This document shows positions 32,901 through 44,900 of a stretch of DNA of 64,000 nt, in pieces. The stretch is from the NCBI GenBank assembly GCA_946894095.1, contig OX335642.1, positions 25,803,021 to 25,867,020 on the forward strand, in the 5' to 3' direction. The DNA is from Incurvaria masculella (lineage: Eukaryota > Arthropoda > Insecta > Lepidoptera > Incurvariidae). A program made the position numbers and the translations under genes. The notes beneath the pieces are model-generated. The model saw only the letters and a program-made list of their open reading frames with translations, searched no databases and was not told where the DNA came from. Each line of letters opens with the position of its first letter. The stretch's first letter is position 1.

Positions 32901-35900
32901 TGGTTCGCTGTAAGTGTTTTAGATTAAGATTAGCTTATTTATTCTTCTACAATGTGACCTCATAGAAGAAAATAATATAAAACTTTTTAGGTGCTATGCC
33001 AAAACCTTGTTTATAATGCCCGAATACATTAAACTGGATGAAAAACGGACAATTTTAAAATTAAGAAATTAAAATTATACCATTTTTATATAACATTTTG
33101 GATCTCTGACAAGAAATATGGGCATGATCTTCTATCCACGTTTGTATGTCCTTGCTTCACAGTCGTTATAGATGTTATATCCTTGGCAAAAGCGACATAC
33201 ATGCTTAGTACGAAAAAGTATATTTACCCATAACAATACTTTCTAGATCTAGATGTCAATTCATATATTTCTGTTGGCTTAAACGATTTATCTCGTGTCA
33301 TGGGCTCTAGTTAAGGTATTCATCTTGTGTGGAACAGTGGCACCGGATCCTGATGGTGCTGACGTGGCTCCTCACCGTGTGCGGCTTCGTGCTCATCGTG
33401 GTGGAGGTGGGAGGGTACACCACCACCGGCGACAACCCGCACGCCATCACCGGCCTCGTCACCGTCATACTCTGCTTCCTGCAGCCCATAGGTGCGCATT
33501 GTGTTGTATACTCTACGGGTGGTGGCACCGGATCCTGATGGTGTTGACGTGGCTCCTCACCGTGTGCGGCTTCGTGCTCATCGTGGTGGAGGTGGGAGGG
33601 TACACCACCACCGGCGACAACCCGCACGCCATCACCGGCCTCGTCACCGTCATACTCTGCTTCCTGCAGCCCATAGGTGCGCATTGTGTTGTATACTCTA
33701 CGGGTGGTGGCACCGGATCCTGATGGTGCTGACGTGGCTCCTCACTGTGTGCGGCTTCGTGCTCATCGTGGTGGAGGTAGGAGGGTACACCACCACCGGT
33801 GACAACCCGCACGCCATCACCGGCCTCGTCACCGTCATACTCTGCTTCCTGCAGCCCATAGGTGCGTATTGTGTTGTATACTCTACGGGTGGTGGCACCA
33901 GATCCTGATGGTGCTGACGTGGCTCCTCACCGTGCGCGGCTTCGTGCTCATCGTGGTGGAGATGGGAGGGTACACCACCACCGGCGACAACCCGCACGCC
34001 ATCACCGGCCTCGTCACCGTCATACTCTGCTTCCTGCAGCCCATAGGTGCATATTGTGTTGTATACTCTGCGGGCGGTGGCACCGGATCCTGATGGTGCT
34101 GACGGGGCTCCTCTCCGTTTGCGGCTTCGTGCTCATCGTGGTGGAGGTCGGAGGGTACACCACCACCGGCGACAACCCGCACGCCATCACCAACCTCGTC
34201 ATCGTCATACTCTGCGTTTGGTGGCACCGGATCCTGATGTTGCTAACGTGGCTCCTTACCGTGTGCAGCTTCACGTTCATCGTGGTGGAGGTGGGAGGGT
34301 ACACCACCACCGGCGACAACCCGCACGCAATCACCGGCCTCGTCACCGTCATACTCTGCTTCCTGCAGGCCATAGGTGCGTATTGTGTTGCATTCTGTGC
34401 GGCCAGTGGCATTGGAGTTCGCGGGGGCTAAGGTGCACACATGCCGGATGAATTAAACCATATGTTGCCAAGGCCAGCCACATGCTGCAATCCATGTGCG
34501 GCTCCACCGTAGTGCGACAAGACGACGACAAACGCCGGCTTCGACCGCAGTTAACGCTTGTGTGCGGAGGGTAGTAGAATTTGTGTAAATGGGGGTTCTT
34601 AGTCGATCGATGTGCTGCTACTTATCCCTGCAGCTAGGACATAGTGTGTTTCCCCAGAATTGACCTTGGATGTTCGGCGTCTCGGAGTGCTGTTGGCGGC
34701 GCTGTCCTGTCATTGCTCAATCGCTGACAAATCGCGTATCGCTAAACTTATATCCACACCACTGGCGTTGCAGTTATATGAAGCTTATCACACGTTGGGG
34801 CTTCAAAATTCACACAAATAGATAAACAGAAAACACAGACTCGATAAGCTATTGACGTTGTATTGTGTCACCATCACACTGTGTAGAACGGCAAGGACAC
34901 ATTTCCAGACAGGGGTATGGTGGACTGCAGGCTACCGAGACGCAACTACAATCTTGACTTGACTGCAAGACCGTAGTCCCATTACGGAGGGGCTTATTAA
35001 CATCACATGATATTGACATTAAATTATAGCAAATAATGTTCAATTTGCAGGTGCATTCTTCCGACCTCACCCGGGCACGCCGAAACGCGCCATCTTCAAC
35101 TGGCTGCACTGGCTCGGGGGAAACTCGGCACACATTCTCGGAAGTCAGTATTACCGCTGTAATTCTGTACCAGTGTAGAATGTAAACTGAAATTTATTTA
35201 TTTATTTACTTTATTTGGGTAATCAACAGCTTATATACTATACATTTTCACATAAAAATATAACAGTCCAAAAGCCAATAACAGATTACCACTATATTAT
35301 ACATAATTGAGTCTACGTTTACAGTCTACAAAATATCTGTAGTCCACCTAGTTATAGTCATAACGTTTAATAAATTTAAGAGTTTGATTGATACTACTGT
35401 GCAAATGGGATTATTAGTCTAGATTTAGAATGAGTATGAGATTTAGAAATGTAGGAAGAAGGTAGAGAGGTGCATGTGGAGATGATATAAAGTGGTGAAT
35501 AATAAAGTGAAAGTTTGTTTACTGGCATGATAGAAAGAACTAACCATATAGGTATTATTAGTTTTAGATTTTTTTTAACAACATCTGTATTGAAGCATTA
35601 TATTCAGATATTGGAAATGATCTGAAAACATTTTGGTCTGGACATTCATCAGAAGCAGGAAAAAACCTCTCAGCTTTGGATTACATGTCCACTGCTCTAC
35701 CGCTGAGCTATCCAGACAATTACGTCAGAAAACGAATTTCTTGATTATATTCTAATCGATATATTGCTCCCCATTCAACTACTAGATGGTGATTACCCGT
35801 ATTAATCCCAATAATGTTGACTGCAATCATTGAGATATCAATCCAATTGCTTGCGTCACCAAAGTCGATTTTGGTATCGGACATCAGAGTCAACCCGGGA

Positions 35901-38900
35901 TTTTATTTGATATTTGTGTGTCTGAATGTGTGTCCTGATGTTTTTACAGTCGCGACAATCTTCCTGGCGGTGTACCTCAACAAGTCAGAGCTGCCGGGCT
36001 GGACCGTGTATATTCTAGCTGCCTTCTGCGTTTTTCACGTGATCATGCACCTCATACTATCGGTGAGTGTTTTAAGTCATACATATGTCTCAGTGAAATT
36101 GTCCAAACCGTGAAATTATAATCTCGCTGCTTATTTACAATTTCGATTATCAACAACTCGCTCATTTGTTTTGACGTTGCTCACTTGTTGCCGACAGTTG
36201 ACAGTCTGCGTGAGCGACGGCCGCATCAGCAATGGTCGCGTCAACACGTTCCCCATGAAGGACATGATGGGGAACACGCGGCAGCCGCTGCCCATCGACA
36301 GGAAAATGGACGCGCCTGTAAGTACAGCATGCATGCTATACAAGTATATATAATTTCTTGGACTATTTCCTTTTACTTTGACTTTACGGAGACTTGATCA
36401 AAGGTCAATAAAAACGCTAATCAAAATCTAAAGTTGTAAAATTCAGGAATTGGAGCTTTTTCTGGACCTGGACATGGATATATCTTACTCACTGTCGTGA
36501 TATCCTTAATGTAGGGCTGCGTTTATTTATTTATTTGATGAACGAGCAGCCTAAGCTAATGTTTTCATGTGTGGGTTCACTGGTGCTTTGTTACTACGGT
36601 TACTATAGTTTAGTGATTTTAGGTGTTTGTCAAGCCTGTTTTCAAAAGAATTGGTGGTGGGTGCTTGAACGACATCTTCTGGCTGCTTGTTCCACATTTC
36701 CACTGCTCTATTCGACAGGAAGTGTTGTCTCGGGTTTGTTGAGCTGACAGTGGCATTGAGGTTATGGCTTTGACCTCGCTTTTAGGCTATGACCTCGGAG
36801 ATGTCTATTTGTGTTTCTAATGAAGAGTTTCTGCAGTTCTCGACAGTCGTATTAATCATTGAGAATCTTGTATGTTTCTATGAGGTCGCCCCTTTCTCTA
36901 CGTTGCTCCAAGTTTGTCAGCTTGAGCACTTTTAGTATTTCCTTGTATGGTTTCTTCAGGGGAACGGCAGAACGTCTAAAATGCAGATCGTATAATATCA
37001 TATTTTAACAAAATTTTAAAACCATGGACAACGTATAATCGGCAGATCGTATAATTTTATACGTAGTGCATGAAGAAGTTTAAAAAATTAAATTACTTAT
37101 TTCTCCATGCATAACGTATAATAGTAACAACGTATAAAATTATGATCTTTATTTAACAAAAAAAGAAAACCATGCATATCATATAACTAATTCAAAAAAT
37201 TTTCATACAATAAGCGCCCTTATGAATATAATTTTAAAGCGTATACTCGCACGCGACTTTTCGACCGTCTCAATTAGCGTAAGGTGGCCTTTCGAAATTG
37301 TAGCAAATTGTTACTCTTTAACAAATGTCTATTCGTAGCAATTCCAGCCTTAAATGTATCGTAATTAGGGCGCTTTATGCCGTGCTTCTTGGCATATTAT
37401 AAGTTCTGCATGGTTTTCTTTTTTTGTGAATTCACGTTAGGAATATTATACGTTGTGACTATTATACGTTCTGCATAAAGCAAAGAGTTGATTCTATTTT
37501 TAAACTTTCTTCATGCACAACGTATAAAATTATACGTTGTGAATATTATACGATATGCATGGTTTTGATATTTTGGAAAAAAATACTTTTATTTGTTGTG
37601 AATATTATACGTAGTGAATACGACTCGTTTCTTCTTCAGTATTTTTGGTATCTTGGTCGCTCTTCTTTGAAATCTTTCTATGAGAGTAATATCTTTAACG
37701 AAGTAGGGATCCCATATTGGGAATCCATATTCCAGGAGTGGTCTAATGTAAGATTTGTTTTGTATTCGCGTTTCGCGAATTTTGCACCTTGGCCCGTATC
37801 CAATAATTACACAGGGCTGTCCCGAAATTACCAATTACGGGTTTTTTCTTCACAAGCGATTACGTGCAACACCATGGTCAAACCGTCTCACTAGGACAGC
37901 CCGCGGCAGGTGGACGATATAGTTCCATTATGGTTAAATGAAACATGAAACGATGTTAACATGGAAAATTGTCTCTGAATTTCCTGAATATTTTATTCAG
38001 TTATTCGAATTAAATATGTAAAATTTGTTTCCCTTCATACAGTATTCACATGTCTGAAAGCTGTTTTCGAGGCCCTTCCAAAATATTTGGTTTGCGATTA
38101 AATCTGGGCTTATTTCTTGAGAACAAAACATTTCTCATGTTTTTTTCTGGGTATGTATCATGCAATCATTCTCTAGACTATGAGCAGATGTGTTGCGTTT
38201 GGTTTTGTCGTGTAGAGTTAGTTCCTCATTGTTTGCTTCTCATTCTTCGGGGACGTTGTTTATGCCATCTAGGTCTAGTATATTAAGCCTCTTCAAGCGT
38301 CGTTAGCAGTCGGGGACAGTAAGCTGCACTGCCAGCTGGTTTGGATGCTTCATAAGCCGCTTCTTGTATTTTGCAGAAACTGTTTTAATTTCTTCCTATA
38401 TTGTCTTGATTTGAAGATAGTGATGGACCTCCCAGTTTCTTATGAACCATGGGATATTTGCTAGCTGTTTCAGTATTGAATCTTCAGCTCGTTGTATAAT
38501 TTATATGTTGGAGTCACAGGCAGAGCCCCATAGCTGCATGCCATAAGTCCAAATAGGCTTGAGTACTGTCTTAAAAATAAGGAGTTTATTGTCAATCAAC
38601 AGCCTCCTATTCCTGTCCAGCAACCAATACAGTACCCGGTACCTGATGTTGAGTTCATCTCTCTCAGTCTGGATATGTTTTTTCCATGTTAACCTGCGGT
38701 CCAGATGCATCCCCAGGTATTTGACTGAGTTGGTTTGCGGAAGTGTTTGATCACCTAACTTCACAGGTGGGCAATCTCCTCTTTTCAGAGTAAAGGTAAC
38801 GTGGACAGACTGAGGCACTTGCCTTGATTCTCAATTTCTTCAGCCATGGTTGGATACTTGATAGACTTCTTTGCAGAGACTCTGAGGCACCTACAGGGTT

Positions 38901-41900
38901 TTAGCTAGATGCAAGTATTGCAGTGTCATCGGTGAAGGTAGCCATGGTCACCCCTGGGATCTGCGGCAAGTATGCGGTGAAGATCGTGTACAAAACTGGG
39001 TCCAAAATGGAGCCCTGGGGTACCCCTGCATGTGTTGTGTAGAATGGAGATGTAGCATCGCCTTCTCGAACTTGAAATATTCTTTCCATTAAGTAGGAGT
39101 TTAGGATACTATAGAATGAGTGCGGTAGAAGTGATTTTATTTTATATAGCAATCCTTTGTGCCATACTTTGTCGAATTAATTTTCATTCGTGAATTTTCA
39201 ATGTTGCATTCCAAAACCGCATTGACAGCACCAAGTCAAATCATTTTCTTCCCGTGAGCAGGAGAAATGGAATATATACATGACAAATAAATTATGTGGC
39301 CAGTATGATTACATGTGTGCACCGCAAAGTTATAAATAATGAAAATCTGGACATAATAGGGTTCGTTTGTACGTGATGTCGGCCGGCGATGAAGCGCCCG
39401 AGGGGCGCGTGCGCAACCTACTCGCTCAGCGACCTACTCGGTACTACTCAGTCTGCCTAAATCTGATGGGACGCCGCCGCATGCGCGGGGGTCGGGCAGA
39501 GGGGCGTGGGGTGGCAGTAACAGGGCGCGCTATATCCTCCCCCTCCAAGTCACTCAAACGACCCGGGAGTGACTTGGGTGGTCTCCCTCTTTTCCTGGCA
39601 TGTTCGATGGTACTAGCATCACCTGCATAAGGAGTCAAGACACTGGCATGATATTTTCCTCGACAAAGACCATTTTTGTCTTCAACTTCGAAGGAGGTTG
39701 GCGTTACAACTTTTCGAATTTTGTACGGTCCTTCGCGACGCGGAGCAAACTTGCTCGTGTATCCTTTTGAAGCCTGACTTAACATATGGGTCTCTACGAG
39801 AACGAGGTCACCTTCCTGATATTTGGGTGCAGGACGACGACTTTGATCTGCTGCGTTCTTCCGAATGTCTTGCTGCCTTTCGACCTTCCATTTGACCTCT
39901 TGAAGGTAGTGAGTAAAATTCTGAAGGTAAGGAGTGATTTGAGGTACATAATTTTCTTGATTGACAATGGTTCTTAGGTCATGTTCCACGTCCACCGGGG
40001 AGCGAAATTCACGAGCAAATGAGAGAAATGCTGCGGATTTACCAGTTCCTTGGTTGGGCGCAGTATTTAAAGCGAATCTCACAGCGGGCAGCACCTCAGG
40101 CCAACGACGATGTTCCGGATCGATTAGCATCGACAGCATTTGCTTCATGTCCCTGTTCTTTCGTTCTGCAGGGTTGGCTTCAGGGTGATACACAGGTATC
40201 AAACTCTGCTTGACTCCAAGGACGTGCATAGCCTTTTGCATGACAGCAGATATAAACTGCGATCCATTGTCAGATATGACTCGTCGGGGAAAACCATATC
40301 TCATAAAAACTTCTTCGATCAAGACCTTGGCACAGGTCTCAGATGTAGCATCTGTTAAGGGGAAAAGTTCAACCCACCTACTAGCCGTGTCCTCGATAAG
40401 TAGGATCCACTTCTCTCCGTTGCTTGCTTCTGGGAGAGGACCGAATAAATCCATTGCTAGGACTTCAAAGCGCTGCTGCGGGATTGGGGTCTGTAAAAGA
40501 CCGGCAGGCTTCAAGTTGGTTGGTTTAAACTTCTGGCAAAGGTCACAAGACTTGATATACCTGGCGATTTACTGTCGCAAATTTGGAAAGTAATATCTTT
40601 CTTTGACCTTTCTAATGGTGCGCTCCAAGCCCAAGTGACCAGCGGTCGGCGCGTCATGAAGCGACTTCATGATATCAACGCGCATTGATTCAGGGACCAC
40701 TAATTGGGGCTCTTCGGACTCTCCGTCCGGATCAGAGCGAAAGAGAACTCCTTGGGATAGGTAATAACCTCGGTCTGTCCATCGGGCCGAAGCATCATTT
40801 TCCTCAAAGTCCACGACGATTTTCTTAATCTCTGGATCTTCAAGTTGTGCAGCGCGGATCTTCTCTGGTCCACGATGAGGCAAGTCGATTGAGATTGGGC
40901 AGACGTCACAGGTAGAAACATTTTCGAACGTCTTACAAACTGGACGACTCAAAGTGTCCGCGACAATGTTTGCTTTACCGGGAGTGTACTCCACATCAAG
41001 ATTGTAAGACTGGATTTTCAAGGCCCATCGAGCTAGACGTCCACTGGGCGTTTTTAGCGTAAGAAGCCAACGCAACGGTTGGTGATCAGTAGCAATACGA
41101 ACCTGGGCTCCTTCGAGGTATCCTCGAAATTTATCAAGGGCCCACACTACTGCCAATGCTTCACGTTCAGTTGTACTGTAATTACGCTCCGCTGACGTCA
41201 ACAGCCTGCTCGCATATTCGATCGGTCTCTCATCCGACGGATCTGTACCCTGCAGGAGTACAGCGCCAAGTGCGTAAGCACTTGCGTCAGTGCGTAAAAT
41301 GTAAGGCTCTTCCCAGCTTGCTTGTCGTAGAATGGGACTGGTAGTGAGTTTCAGTTTCAACTCTTCAAAGGCCCGAAGGTCCGGCTCCCCCCATTGCCAA
41401 CGTCGATTCTTCTTAGTGAGATCCGTAAGGGGACGGGCTTTCTCTGAAAACTGCGGTATAAATTTGCGGAACCAAGCACATGTTTGCAAAAAGCTTTTCA
41501 ACTCTTTGAGGTTGGTTGGTGGCTCCCGTTCCAGAACTGCTTGTACCTTCGAAGGATCTGGCTCAATTCCTTGCGCAGATATCACGTGTCCAAGATAAGT
41601 CACACTGTCTCTGACAAAAACACACTTGTTTCTATTCGCTTGGAGATTGAACTGGCGTAACCGATTGAAAACCTGTTGTAGATCCTTCAGGTGTGAATCC
41701 AGGTCATCAGATATCACTAGGATATCATCAAGATATGCTACGATTGATATATTTTGTAAACCAGACCGAAAACGGTCCATCAGCCTTTGAAATGTCGACG
41801 GTGAATTTTTCAAGCCAAAGGGCATGCGTCGAAACTGGAACGTTCCAAATGGTGACGTGAAAGCGGTTTTATGACGGTCTTCTTGAGCAACTTCTATTTG

Positions 41901-44900
41901 CCAATAACCTGATTTAAGATCGATAGTGCTCATAATGCTATTTGGTTTACTATTTTGCAAGAGCTCATCAATTAAGGGAAGTGGATATTTGTCTGTACGC
42001 GTGACAGCATTAAGCTTTCTATAGTCGACACAAAAACGGACTTCTCCATTTTTCTTGGGAACCATCACGACCGGAGAGGCCCATTCAGACTCAGCTTCCT
42101 CAATGATTTCTTCTTCTTTTTTTTTTTTTTTTTGTGTTGTATCTGCTTCATGGCAATCTGTTTAGGAAACAATAAGCCACTTCTTTATTTGATGTTTCTC
42201 TGTTTTGGTTGTCTTCTCCGAGAGTTTCTTTTTATTGGAATGATCCAACAGACTCCCTTTTTGGCTTAGGAGAATCTATTACTCAGACTACAGATGTCGT
42301 TTCGTTTCAATCTAGTATGATGAAGGCCACCCTCTCCGCTCAATGCCACTGCGAGTTCGTTTACATGGTGTGATAGCTTCCTTTGGTATTTAACACTGTG
42401 TTGGGCTATTTCTTGTTTGACTGTCTTTATGTTAAAGTCAAGATATATATATTTGTTGCTTATGCATAGTGGGATATGGTACATCGTTCTTAATGTCTTG
42501 CTCTGAAATCGTTCGAGTATTTCGATGTTGCTATTGCTAGCTGAGCCCCATAGCTGTATGCCATAGGTCCATATTGGTTTCAGAATCGTTTTATATACCA
42601 TCATTTTGCTGTTGTCATTTAGTTTGGAGTTGCGTCCGATTAGCCAGTTTAGGCTGCGAAGTTTTATATCGAGCTGCTTTCTCTTGGTCCAGATATGCTT
42701 CTGCCATGTCAGTCTTCTGTCGAGGTGCATTCCTAGGTATTTAGCATGATCTTCTTGGGGAATTTCCTCGCTGTTCAACCTTACTGGAGGGCAAGTTTCT
42801 TTTCTGAGAGTAAATGTTACATGTGTAGATTTGCTCTGGTTTGCGTTAATTCTCCACTGTTTTAGCCACTTCTCTACTTGATTTAGGTGTTTTTGTAGTG
42901 ACAGCGAAGCAGTTCTAGGGTCCACGTGTGCTGAGAGTAAGGCGGTATCGTCAGCATACGTTGCAGTCGTCGTGTTGTCACTCGTCGGGAGATCTGCAGT
43001 GTAAATGAGGTACAGTACTGGTCCTAGTATGCTGCCCTGCGGGACCCCAGATCCGATTTCGTGTAGGGCTGAGCGTTCGTTTTTGTACTTAACCTGGTAA
43101 CTTCTTTTATCAAGGTACGATTGAAGTGTTGGTAGATAGGAGTGTGGGAGCACCTTTTTTAATTTATACAGTAGACCTTCGTGCCAGACCTTATCGAATG
43201 CTTGGCTAATATCTAAAAAGACAGCGGAACAGTACGATCTATTTTCTAGGCATCTGCTGATAACATCAACAATGCGGTGTACTTGTTCGACTGTCCCGTG
43301 TTTCTCTCGAAATCCAAATTGGTGGTTCGGTAGTATGTTGATTAGATGATCCTTCATTCTATTGAGCAATATTTTTTCAAACAATTTTCCAGCAACTGGC
43401 AATAAGCTAATAGGTCGGTACGAAGATGTCTCATGTGGGGGCTTACCAGGTTTAGGTACCATCACCACTTCGGCTATTTTCCATTGACCAGGGAAATGTC
43501 CTAATCTCATGCACGCATTGAATATGTTGACCAGTCTCATACATCCTTTGTGGGGGAGATGTTTTAGTAATGTTGCATCAATGAGGTCATATCCAGGTGA
43601 TTTACCTTCTTGTAGATTTCTTATCTCTCTGGTAACTTCTTTAGGACTTGTGTTTTTCAGAGGAAGACTCATTTGTGTTGCTGATTCAAGGTATTCCTTT
43701 ATCTCTGCAGTATGCTCTTTGTTATTCTCGGGGTGCGGTTGGAAGACTCCACTGAGGTGTTCTGAAAAAGTGTCCGCTTTCTCCTGGTCAGATCTGGCCC
43801 ATCCACCAGTATTCTTTTTGATAGGTGGTATCTGGGTCTTCGGGCCGTTCAGGTTTTTAGTTGCTTTCCACAGTGAGTAGTTTGTATCCAGCGTCGGAGT
43901 TAGGCTTGAGAGAACTGTTTGGAAATTATTGTTGTTGAAAGTTTTTATAAGTTTTTTCAGTTCCTCCGAGTAGCGATTAAATATAGTTTTGTCAGTCGGG
44001 TATCGAGTAGCGTGCCAAATTCTTCTTAGTCTGCGACGTTCTTGTATTTTCTCCTTGATGTCTTTTGGATATGTATTTTGTTTGGGGGGATGTCCTTTAT
44101 GTTTAGCTGTGGCGATATTAGCAGCTCTGTGGATGATTTTGTTGAGTTCCTCAACTGCATTTTCCAACTCTTCCACATTACTAAGTCTAGTATTCAGTTT
44201 CGTTTCTGTAGCTATCAAATTTTGGTACAGTTCCCAGTTTGTGTTTCTAAGGTTATATATTCTGGAAGGGGGTTCAACCAGTAAAATGTTTGTATTAATG
44301 TTCAGGATAACCGGGGTGTGATCTGAGGTTAGGTCTGTACATGATTCCACCTTTATATAATTACTGTCTACATTTCTACTGATGAAGAAATCCAGCAAGT
44401 CAGGGATCTTATGTCTATCTGTCGGCCAGTAGGTAGGTTCCTTACTAGTGATGCATTCCAGTTTCATGTCTTCTGTTGCTTTGAGTAGTTGTCTTCCTCT
44501 AGGGTTGATAAGTCTGGAGCCCCAATGCAGATGTTTTGAATTCCAATCCCCACCACTGATGAATCTTGCACCTAATGAAGAAAAGTAGTCGGTGTAATCT
44601 TTAGCAGTGATTGTGTGTCTAGGAGGACAATAAATGGCTGATAATACTGTTTCGATTTTATTGTCTATGATTTTTATTGATGTAGCTTGGATTTTTTCTG
44701 TTCTGTATTCTTCTATGGGATAATGTTTAATGTTGCTTCTAACAATTACTGCTGTTCCTCCGTGGCTGTTTCCAGAAGGATGATTGGTTGTGTACATTGT
44801 ATAGTTTTGGAAAACGATGTGTGACTTGGCTGTGAACCTTGTTTCTGATATAAGTGCTATGTCAATCATTTCTGTTTGCAGGAAAGTTTTAAATTCTTGA

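Noticed and set aside
33295..34451. Overlapping long frames on both strands (up to 189 codons)
   Set aside because: They are wrong-frame and antisense readings of the six tandem exon copies. Only the copy 1 reading frame joins exons 8 and 10 in phase.
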